Source: Pyrenophora tritici-repentis (Eukaryota; Ascomycota; Dothideomycetes; Pleosporales; Pleosporaceae). Taken from it: a stretch of DNA of 25,632 nucleotides. Each line of letters starts with the position of its first letter. Within the stretch, counting starts at the first letter, position 1. Below are positions 10,223 to 18,400 of this stretch, piece by piece. The notes below the pieces were generated by a model. It saw only the letters and a list, made by a program, of their open reading frames with translations, did not search any database and had not been told where the DNA came from. A program made the position numbers and the translations under genes. The stretch covers positions 1 through 25,632 of the forward strand of contig NW_027094003.1 of assembly GCF_003171515.1 (NCBI RefSeq), read 5' to 3'.

Positions 10223-11692
10223 CCGCCTCGCATAACCCACACCGGTTTATCCATTGCGCCAGCTGCCTACGCAGCCACTCGACGTCGGCGAACTCCTGCT
10301 GCCGCTGCTGTATCAATCTCTGTCGCGGGCCGCCTTGCTCTCGTTGCTGCTGATTAAACGCCTGCCGCGCCTCTTCTTGCTCCCTCTCCAATGTCTCCGC
10401 CTCTTCTTCGTTGCTGCTGCCGCCCTCGGCCACCTCCACCACCTCCATCTCCTCCACCTCCTCCACCTCCTCCACCTCCTCCATCTCTTCCATCTCCTCC
10501 TCCATCTCCTCCTCCATCTCCTCCTCCATCTCCTCCTCCTCCATCTCCTCCTCCTCCATCTCCTCCCCGTCGGCTCTCATGCATACGTCACACCTCTCCT
10601 CTCCCTCCTCGCACCGAGCTCGCTCGGCCTCGCGCCTGTCTAAATACCCGTCCAACATTACCCGTCTACATGTCGCCGCCTCGTCTATGCCTTCGACGTA
10701 TGCTCGCACCAACCGCTGCTCCGCCTCCCCCTGCTTGTCATCCGCCGCTCGCTGCTCGCCGTCCTGCACCATCATGATGGCCTCGCTCCGCTCCCCGTCT
10801 CGCCCGGCTCGCCCGCTCTCCTGCGCGTAATCCAACACGCTAAACGGCCAATCCATGTGGACAATGCACCGGATATCGGGCACGTCCACTCCCATGCCCA
10901 ACGCGCTGGTTGCCACAATCACCCGCTGCTTGCCGCCCATGAACTCCTCCAACATGCTTGCCTTGCCAACCGCGTGGTGATGATACGCATGGCACTTGAG
11001 CTTCTCGGCTAACCCCTTGACCTTTGGCACTGAGTTGCCGTACACTACAATCTTGCCGCTCTTATACTTTCGGACCTTCTGCTGTACCATCGCCAACACC
11101 GTTGCCTCTACCTCCTGTCTCTTCCTCTCCTTCTCTACCCTTACCACCCGGTACGCTATGTTGCTCCGTGCTGTTGGTGCCCTAAACATTCTTACCTGCC
11201 CACGCTCAAAATGCATTCGCCGGAATAACTCGTCCTCCTCGCTGGGTGGCAACGTTGCTGTTAACATGACCATCTGCGTCTCTACAGCCACTAGCTTACC
11301 TAGCTGCTGCATCTGCTTGCGGAACGTGTACTGCCGGTTTAACACGATATGGCACTCGTCGATAATAATCCGATCTAGCTGCCGCGTCGCTCGTAGCCGG
11401 TTTAAAAACGTTGCAAATTCCTCTCCAACTGCCGACTCGGGCGTCACTAACACCACCGCTGCTGCGTCTGGCGGACGCCGACTCTGCCACTCTACGCACG
11501 ATATCCCTAGCTTCTTGCACCGCTGTGCCATGTCGCCACGCAACGCGATCAACGGCACTACCACCACCGTCGTGCCGCCCTGCTCTGCCCACGCCGGCAA
11601 CATGAACAACAAGCTCTTGCCTGCCCCCGTCGGCATCACCGCTACTACGGGACTCTCGCCTGCTGTGATGGCTTTGATCGCTGCCTCCTGCA
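10217..11692 (-). pseudogene. TLH fragment 4: RecQ-type helicase core
   Basis: The frame begins inside fragment 3, but native protein starts at VQEAAIKAITAGESP after the frameshift. Motifs in order: PTGAGKS (motif I, ATP binding), VVVPLIALRGDM (Ia), LVTPESA (Ib), IIDECHIVLN (motif II, DExH), MLTATLPP (III), IVVYGNS (IV), VIVATSALGMGVDVPDI (V) and YAQESGRAGRDG (VI). A CRRVMLDGYLDR...C...CDVC zinc module follows, as in RecQ proteins. RecQ enzymes unwind DNA 3' to 5' using ATP. All catalytic motifs are intact. An acidic MEEE/EEV repeat, a Gln/Glu-rich coil and WINRCGLCEA come next, before the frame runs into MITE 3. Confidence 0.92.
10431..10567 (-). repeat. In-frame minisatellite coding an acidic Met/Glu repeat in the TLH
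   Basis: Tandem GGAGGAGATGGA-type units (minus strand) encode about 45 residues of MEEE and EEV repeats. The units are multiples of three, so length changes keep the frame. The same DNA keeps an open polyproline frame on the plus strand and a Gly/Asp frame on the minus strand, which are artefacts of the repeat. In relic A this stretch is missing or much reduced. Confidence 0.88.
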
Positions 11693-11695
11693 CCC

Positions 11696-12874
11696 CCGGA
11701 ACTTGGCCTCCTCGCCCATCATGCGCTTCAGCTGCGCTCTCGCGTCCATCTTCCTCAGCCGCTGCCACCGATCCACCCTTGCCTCGTCTGCCTCGCTCTC
11801 AAACGGCGCTCTCTTCCGCTTGCTGCTTCTTCTCTGGTCGTCCAAGCCTGCCTGGAAGCCCAAAAATCTATGCCAATCCGTGCTCGATGCCCGGAACTGC
11901 TGCCGCCTATCCGCCACGGCCCCTGACTGCTCCATGATCCCTCGCGCGTATACCAGTCCCGCCACGTGCGACGTATGGCCCGCCTGCTCGTCGGCAATCG
12001 AATCTCCTGCCTGCTCCTCAGCCCACTCCTTATTCTCCTCGCCCTCATCTGCCTGGAACGCTGTCGATCCACGCAAAAACCGCCGGCTGATGCCAATCGC
12101 CATCTCCCGGTACCCGGCAAACGTCCACTCCTGGCCCATCGCGATCCGGCTCTCGCGCTTCAACGCCTCCCGCAGCCGATCGGTCGTCCACTTGCGGCCG
12201 CTGGGGTCTGCTGGCCACATATGCGACGAAACTGCCTCCTTCTCCCACACCAACGCCTCGAGCCGCTGCTGGAACGGCAACACCAGCCACATATACCACA
12301 CTACCAGCTCGCCCACCTCGCGCGGCAAATATCGATGGATAATCTTGACGTCGCCGCTGACTTTGTATCCCTTGTGGTACCGTGTCACAAACACCACCAT
12401 GCCGTCCTCGATGAATATATTGCGATGCCCCCCTTGCACTGTGTTGCTATGCCGTACGCTCAGTAGCTCTGGCCCTCGCGCTGGCTGCCCACCCGTTATA
12501 TGCATTAACACCGCCAGCTTCTCGCGAAATTCTACCACCCGGTCCATGTATCGCTCTATTGCCTGTCGGTCTACCCCTGACTGCGTCCCGGGCTTCATGA
12601 ACCGACTCCGGATGCTGGCGCTCTCGCCTACCCGCTCAAATAACCACCTCTCGCCGTTGACGGGCATGTTTGTGCGATGATCCTTCAAAAAGTTCCATCC
12701 TGGCCGCTCGTCGGTTGGGTTGTCACGTATGCTCTCCCATGGCACTGCCGGCACCGGCGCTGCCTTGCTGCTAAACATTAACTCCTCTGTTAATAATCGC
12801 CGGCTCTCGCTAGCCAGCCCATGTACCATGCCGCGGAACTGCGCCATGCTAAAATGCAGCTCTTTGTACAGCAG
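11696..12874 (-). pseudogene. TLH fragment 3: tyrosine-recombinase-like domain
   Basis: Native sequence starts LLYKELHFSMAQFRG and ends FRG where the frame is lost in the C run at 11693-11697. A tyrosine-recombinase-like core is visible: ITGGQPARGPELLSVRHSN matches the box I arginine region (codon at 12476-12478); HKGYK followed by RYLPREVGELVVWYM matches the beta-hairpin lysine and following helix; GYREMAIGISRRF matches the HxxR helix (R codon 12107-12109; the His is replaced); and AGHTSHVAGLVYAR matches the final His and nucleophilic Tyr (H 11975-11977, Y 11948-11950), with the canonical nine-residue H-to-Y step. About 20 acidic residues are inserted between the second Arg and His. The match is by eye. 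Confidence 0.75.
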
Positions 12875-12882
12875 CTCGTCGC

Positions 12883-13010
12883 CAGACTCCGCAACAATCA
12901 ATCGATCGACATGATTGATTCCTATATAGGTTAAAGAGTTACTTTATTAGGCAGCCTTTAACCTAGATAGGAATCAATCATGCCGATCCGATTGATTGTT
13001 GCGGAGTCTG
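12883..13010. mobile_element. hAT-like foldback MITE 1 (128 bp)
   Basis: Ends are CAGACTCCGCAACAATCAAT and its inverse complement. The inverted arms extend about 54 bp with only a few differences around a loop of about 19 nt, so nearly the whole element can fold into one hairpin. It is flanked by a perfect 8-bp duplication CTCGTCGC (12875-12882, 13011-13018). It has no coding capacity and would need a hAT transposase from elsewhere. It breaks the TLH frame between residues 561 and 562 of the restored protein. Confidence 0.93.
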
Positions 13011-13352
13011 CTCGTCGCCGTTCGTCCACTCTACATGCCCGCGGGTTGTAGTGTTGTAATGGATCTTCAATCCATACGTCCGCAAATCCAACATCCACTG
13101 CATGGGGCTATGGCTGCCGCGCACCATGAACCGGTCCATCATCTTCTGCACTAACTGCAAACACCCCTTGGGACGCCGTCGCTGGCTTGGCCCGCTCTCG
13201 TACGCGCTGTCATCTAAGTCGTCGTCTGTCTCATCGCCGCTATCCTCCTCGGGCCCTGACATTTCTAGTCCCTTCTGCACGACCATAAACCGAGCGATCT
13301 TGATCACCGCCGATAATATCGGCGGGTACTGCTCCGGCCCCTTCCATCCGTC
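13011..13352 (-). pseudogene. TLH fragment 2: linker between MITE 2 and MITE 1
   Basis: This gives 114 native residues (448-561 of the restored protein), flanked on both sides by identical MITEs. It starts DGWKGPEQYPPIL and ends VEWTNGDE. It contains an acidic stretch (SGDETDDDLDDSAYES), a basic RRRPKG segment and a helical region. On its own it has no recognised domain. Its frame joins perfectly to both neighbours once the MITEs and one target copy each are removed, which shows that it is an internal piece of the same gene. Confidence 0.85.
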
Positions 13353-13360
13353 CTCCTTGA

Positions 13361-13488
13361 CAGACTCCGCAACAATCAATCGATCGACATGATTGATTCC
13401 TATATAGGTTAAAGAGTTACTTTATTAGGCAGCCTTTAACCTAGATAGGAATCAATCATGCCGATCCGATTGATTGTTGCGGAGTCTG
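13361..13488. mobile_element. hAT-like foldback MITE 2 (128 bp)
   Basis: It appears identical, base for base, to MITE 1 and is in the same orientation, 350 bp away. It is flanked by its own perfect 8-bp duplication CTCCTTGA (13353-13360, 13489-13496). Different target duplications show that MITEs 1 and 2 are independent insertions, not a local tandem copy. The identity points to recent activity or gene conversion. Confidence 0.93.
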
Positions 13489-14829
13489 CTCCTTGACGCC
13501 CAGCACCGCCAACGCGCACACCAGCGGGCTGTCATACTCTCTACGGGTGATGCGGTGGTTAAGTAATGCAATGCAAAACTCCAAACACGCTTTCTGTATC
13601 TTAGACAACTTCTTAGGCTCGGGGCCTTCTCCCTGACCTGGCTCTTCCTCAGCTACCTCTATCGCCTCGTCTATGTCGTCCATCATCTCCTCGTCCAGCT
13701 CTTCTCTCTCTTCGTCCATATCCTCGGCTTCATCTTCTTCGTCTCCCTCTATGCTCCGCTTTGCCTGTTCGATTAACACCTCCCATGCCTCTCGCTGCCG
13801 GCGCGTAAACCGATACTTGGGGCTCTTCCACCCGTGCTCTTTCTGTGTGCGTGCAAAAAACATTAACATCTGCTGCCACGGTCGTGTGTGCTTGACAATG
13901 GCGTTCTTGTCCATATACGGCTGTAACGGCTGGAACCGGGTTTGGTGCATCTCTGTGCGAATTGCCTCCAACCGTATAAACACGCCAATCCGGTCAATAA
14001 TGGATGCCTGGCTGAACCGCGCCAATCCATCCATGGCTGCCCAAATCGCTGCTTCCACCGGCTCGGCCTGCTGCTCCTGCCTGGCATCTGGCTCTGCCAC
14101 GGGCTCCTCGATGCACGCTAACAAATCCGGCCTCTCCATGCCCACTAGGTACGGCAACCACTGCGTCCGCTCCAGCCATGGGTTCACCTCGTCGCGCTCG
14201 CCCTCCTGGATCGTCGTCTGCGCCCGCTTCTCGATGTCTGCCCACGCCTTGGCCATCTGCTCGCCCACTCGCGCCCATGCTGCTGCCCCGTCTACGGGCA
14301 CGATTTCGGGGCCTTCTCCATCCTGGCTGGGTGCCTGGACCTCAAAGTACTGCGATCCATGCCGGCTGCTGAATAATCGCTGGCAATGGACCAGCCGGTA
14401 CCCCTTATCCATATGTGCCTGCACGCTCTTCTGCCTGGTTCGACTTGGCCGCCCTCGCTTCTTCCCTGCTGACCATCCTTGATGGTCCTTACGCCAATGC
14501 TTTCGTATAGCCTCCTTACTTCTTGCTACATAATAGCAGCAGCTGGAGTCAAATTGGCATAACATCCCGTCTGTATACACTGGCAATTGCCGCACAGGCT
14601 TTGGAGCACCAGTCGGCACCTCGAGCTCACTAGGGTACTGGACTAACCCAGCCCAGCTGCGAACCTGCTGTCCAACTGCCTCAGCCTCCTTGTAACTAAC
14701 CTTATGCTGCTTCTGTAGATGGCCCTCAATCTGATCTGGCCATACTGCATATCTGCACTCTCTGCATGCCGCTACGCTGTGCTCAGGCACATGCTCGAAA
14801 TACTGGCACTCGATGCTAGGTTTAGACAT
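13489..14829 (-). pseudogene. TLH fragment 1: OrsD-type zinc-finger N-terminus
   Basis: The start is the ATG at 14829, the first Met before the zinc-finger motif; no upstream in-frame extension looks coding. The fragment encodes 447 native residues before running into MITE 2 and stopping at 13456. Visible features are CRECRYAVWPDQIEGHLQKQ (a C2H2-like finger close to the OrsD family pattern), a second Cys/His finger ending in HWRKDH, and GKKRGRPSR directly after it, which resembles an AT-hook or basic DNA-binding tail. A Glu/Asp-rich linker lies near residues 370-420. The N-terminus probably binds DNA; that is inferred from the motifs only. Confidence 0.85.
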
Positions 14830-15221
14830 GTTGAAATATCGACGCCTACCTGTTCTACTCGGCTTCTTATATACACGCGCTGTTGATCGCTCTCTCGGTG
14901 CTTACTCCGGCGGCGCGCGCGCGGGGGGTGCCGAGCCTCGCGACCTCCTGACCCCCCAGACGCGTAACCCTAACCAAGAACACCAAACCCTAAGCTCCTG
15001 AACCACATAGTCTGCTGCGCTGTAAATTCGTCAGATTGTGCGTCTACGTATGCTGAGTTATATGTCTAAATTTGGAGTAATTTCGACTATAGACTAAAAA
15101 TGGGATGTACTCCTGAAGTTTAATGGGATAAACCCCTGGTTCTAGTATATACCCGCCATACGCGTACTTCTCAGCACTAACAAAAAAATGGTATATTATA
15201 ACGTACCATTGAGCGCCCTGG
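14830..15221. other. TLH upstream region with telomere-like motifs
   Basis: No gene is supported here. 14910-14938 is very GC-rich (alternating GCGCGC), which could belong to the TLH promoter. GTAACCCTAACC (14964-14975) and AAACCCTAAG (14985-14994) are telomere-like and in the orientation of the terminal repeat. The rest (15000-15221) is AT-richer and unrecognised. A frame that runs from here into the adjacent LTR is not credible. Confidence 0.6.
14964..14994 (+). repeat. Interstitial telomere-like motifs upstream of TLH
   Basis: GTAACCCTAACC and AAACCCTAAG lie within 31 bp, about 135 bp upstream of the TLH start codon. They have the same strand orientation as the chromosome-end repeat. They could be the remains of a telomeric tract into which, or next to which, the TLH unit was placed; the motifs are short, so this is tentative. 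Confidence 0.5.
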
Positions 15222-15374
15222 GTTAGGATGCCTCTAATAAGTGAGATTGTGTGTACAGATCTATATACAAGTACGAGGGGAACTTTATTATTCCTCGCAC
15301 GGGCCAACTGCCAGCGTGGCACGTGATTGTATGGCACGTGATCGCGTGAGGGATCGTAGGTTTGATCCATCACA
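15222..15374 (-). repeat. 3' LTR (153 bp)
   Basis: It appears identical to the right LTR. On the minus strand it begins TGTGATGGATC and ends GCATCCTAAC, so the 5' end is canonical TG while the 3' end is not CA. It contains two ATCACGTGCC boxes (E-box/Cbf1-type sites), an AATAATAAAG that could act in polyadenylation, and TATATAG as a possible TATA element. Confidence 0.93.
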
Positions 15375-15392
15375 CTACCCCCCCTTCAAAAA
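15375..15392 (-). other. Polypurine tract of the retrotransposon
   Basis: On the minus strand the sequence GAAGGGGGGGTAG, preceded by a T run, lies immediately before the 3' LTR start (TGTGATGG). This is the place where plus-strand DNA synthesis is primed in LTR retroelements. It confirms the LTR boundary and the orientation. Confidence 0.85.
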
Positions 15393-15462
15393 AAAGCAGG
15401 TTCCGTCGCTTAAAGTAATTAAAAAGAGTTGTCTAGCTTGCTTTGCAAAAGCTTCTGTAAGC

Positions 15463-18400
15463 CTAAACAGCAATGTTGCCGGTATTGCGAAAGCTACGCG
15501 GGCCAATAGTCTCCTCCGTCTGCTGTATCGTCGGGGCTCCTGGTGGAGGCTTAGGATTGTTAGAGGATGCGATCACTGTAATCATAAGTAAATCCTGTTT
15601 GCCTGCGAGCGTCGCAAACTTTCGATGTGGTCCTGGAGCTTTAGGGCGGGACTCATGGTACTGTTGGACAATGTCTGCGGAGTCCACCAGGTTCATGTAT
15701 GGTTCCCAAGATGGGTTGTCGGTGCCGGCGGGGTAGTTGGTCCATCGCACTAAGTATTGGAGAAGACCGCTGCGAGAGTAGGGGTCTTTAAGTCTCTTGT
15801 TGACGCGGGAGTCTAGGACGGCTTCCACTTCATAGCTTGTACCATCTTCCTCGTCGGGATCGGCGAACTCAGCTGGTGCGGAATCGCGCAGTTGACCAGG
15901 CAGCGGAGCCTCCTCGTGTAAGTGTAGTAACCACGGGTGGAAGACGTTGTGGAGCTTGCCCATCTCTGGAGGCAGGAGTAGTTCGTAAGCCATATTGTCA
16001 ATGACGCGTGTGACAGTGAAGGGACCGCGGTTCTTGAAGTCAAGTGATAGACTAGGACGTGTAGTACGGAAGTTACGGGCGTCCAACATAACTTGATCGC
16101 CGACCTTAAACTCAGGCGCTGGGAGCCGGGCGTCGTTTGCGTATTCCGCCTGTTTAGCTTGTGACCATTGTAGTTCGAGCCGAAGGGCTTTGCGTAGCGC
16201 GTCTAGCTTTTCTGCAAACTTGTTGGCGTTGTCTTGATCTCTGCGAGCTGGGGCAGTGAGACCAGTGTTCACCTTAGGTGGTTCAAGACCAGACTTCGGG
16301 TCATAGCCCTTAGTGAGGCGGAAAGCGGTAGTCCCAGTACTAGCGTTGATGGCGTTGTTAGCTTCGAACTCTGCCATAGGAAGAAAGAGAGCCCAGTTGT
16401 CTTGCTCGTAGTTAATATATGACCGGAGGTATTGTTTTAGCCAAGCGTTGGCGTTCTCCGTCTGCCCATCGGTTTCTGGGTGATAGCCCGTTGACAACTT
16501 TGGCTTGGTACCCAGTCGTTGACAAAGACGTGTCCAGAAATGGGAGAGGAACTGGGCTCCACGGTCGCTGACGATGCTGTCGGGATATCCCTCCTCACGC
16601 CACACGTACTCGACGAAGGCTTTCACAAGGGTATCAACCTTTAGGTCCACCACAGGTATAAACTTCTTCTTCTTGCTAAGCCGATCAACAATCACTAAGA
16701 CGTTGGTATATGTGCGGCCGTTATCGGTGCAAGGAGGCAGGTGCGTGATATAGTCCATGCTGATGCTACTCCAATATCGCTCAGGTATCGGGAGTGGATG
16801 TAGGAGCCCGTGTTTCCCATCGCGGTAAGATTTCGATCTCCGACAGGCCAAACAGTTCTTGACGTACTGTGCTACATCATTTATCATCTTCGGCCAGTAG
16901 TACCAGCGGTTTAACATGTCGTAGCTACCGTGTTTGCCGCTATGGCCACCGCAATAGGATCGGTGTACGCGTTCGATGATCCGGGTGCGCAGGGTGCCTG
17001 ATTCGGGGATGTAGACCTTCTTCTTGACATAGAAGACTCCGTCGTGTATTGAGCAATCACCAAGCTCTAAGCGTATCCTGTTTGGACCGTGAATTAGGTG
17101 GTACGGGATGCGGCGCTGGCCATCAGCTTTGGCTTTGAGGATAACTTGAACGATGTCGTCATCCGGGTAAGCTTGTCGAACGGTCTGGAGGATATTGGCT
17201 TCGTCCAGCGACGTGTCCGGCTCCGTAAGCGGTGCAGCGGACGTGTCATCGACCTCCGCTGTGTCTCCGAGAGCGAAGAGGTATTCGTCGCTAAAGTCGT
17301 CCGTTTCACTGTCTTGGTACATCATCATGGCCAAGGAGACTGGGGACGTCCGGAGCTCGTCACCGAGGGCGTTGGCCAGATATACAGCGTGTCGGGAGCC
17401 ACCGTCGAAGTGGAAGCTAAAGGTGGCAACTCGACACTCAGGATCCACCTGGTCAGGCTTGAGGATCACTTGTACCTGGTGTTGACGTCGCTCATCCTCG
17501 GCGTTAGCTGGAAGATCGCCCGGTCGGCGAGTGAGTGCGTCGGGCTTAGTTCCTTGTTTACCAGGACGGTATTTGACTCTAAAATTGAACTCAGCTAGGA
17601 ACTCAGCCCATCGAGCTTGCCGTCGGTTGAGGCGTTTGGTTGTCATGAACGTCTGGAGGGCCTGGTGGTCTGACAATACCAAGATGGGATCATCAGTACC
17701 TGACAGTTCAAACCTCCACTCCTCGAATGCTCGAACAATCGCGAGGAGCTCCTTGTCATAGATCTCGTAGTTGCACTCGGCAGGTGTCATCTTATGTGAT
17801 AAGAACGCTACAGGTCGTAGAACACCTTTGTGCATCTGCGAGAGGATAGCTGCGGTAACGAAGTCCGACGCGTCAGTCTCGAGCCACGTTTCCAAATCTG
17901 GGTCAAAGTGGGACAGTACGCCCGCTGTTTTAAACGCAAGCTTTAGCTGTTCAAAGGCTTTCGCAGCTTGTCCATTAGCTTGGAGAGGGAAATGTCGTTG
18001 ACTACCCTCCTTGGTGAGTTCCGTGAGTGGCTTAGCGATATATGAGAACCCTTTAATAAACCGGCGATAGAAGTTGCAGAAGCCGAGGAAAGACTGCATG
18101 TCCTTCACTGATCTCGGCAGTTGCCAATCGAGGACAGTGGAGACCTTCTCCGGATCCATTTCGATGCCGTCGGTGGTGAGGATCAAGCCTAAGTACTTGA
18201 CTCGCTTGGTTTCGAACTTGCACTTCGTGGGATCCAACGATAGTCCTGCGCCTTGAATCTTGCGGAGAACCTTTAGGACATGCGAACGGTGGTCTTTCTC
18301 GTTGTCGCTATATATAAGTATGTCGTCTAGGTAGGCGGTACATATAACGTCCAAGTATTCGCGCAGCGTTTCGTTGATGAAGTTTTGGAACGTCCCTGGT

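Larger units (their letters stand above)
9625..14829 (-). pseudogene. Telomere-linked RecQ-family helicase with tyrosine-recombinase-like domain, disrupted
   Basis: One gene is broken into five frames. If each of the three MITEs is removed with one 8-bp target copy, and one G is restored near 11693, it becomes exactly 1,588 codons including the stop (1,587 aa). Domain order in that numbering: two zinc-finger-like motifs (C22/C25/H37/H42 and C91/C97/H111/H116); an AT-hook-like RGRP near 126; an acidic stretch near 370-420; a tyrosine-recombinase-like core at about 690-870; a RecQ-type helicase at about 960-1330 (MPTGAGKS 975-982, DECH 1067-1070, TATLPP 1100-1105, QESGRAGRDG 1246-1255) with its CRR...C...CDVC zinc module; an acidic Met/Glu repeat; and C-terminal cysteine pairs at 1440/1443 and 1485/1488. 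Proteins with this N-terminus (OrsD-like) and a RecQ core are typical fungal telomere-linked helicases, expected in the nucleus. As sequenced the gene cannot make the full protein. Confidence is high for RecQ and moderate for the recombinase-like domain. Confidence 0.9.

Noticed and set aside
10254..12680. Plus-strand frames opposite the TLH gene, including a polyproline frame at 10391-10777 and frames of 313-325 codons
   Set aside because: They are the antisense of clearly recognised helicase and recombinase-like coding sequence and have no recognisable domains.
12883..13488. MITEs acting as introns (introner-like elements) that are spliced out
   Set aside because: In the TLH reading direction an in-frame TGA occurs inside the element before any usable GT donor, and the flanking 8-bp duplications fit transposition, so splicing cannot simply restore the frame.
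15044..15591. Small frames running through the left LTR (15044-15373 minus, 15241-15591 plus) and through the right LTR (22757-22999 plus)
   Set aside because: They cross LTR and flank boundaries, have no motifs, and are explained by the retrotransposon structure.
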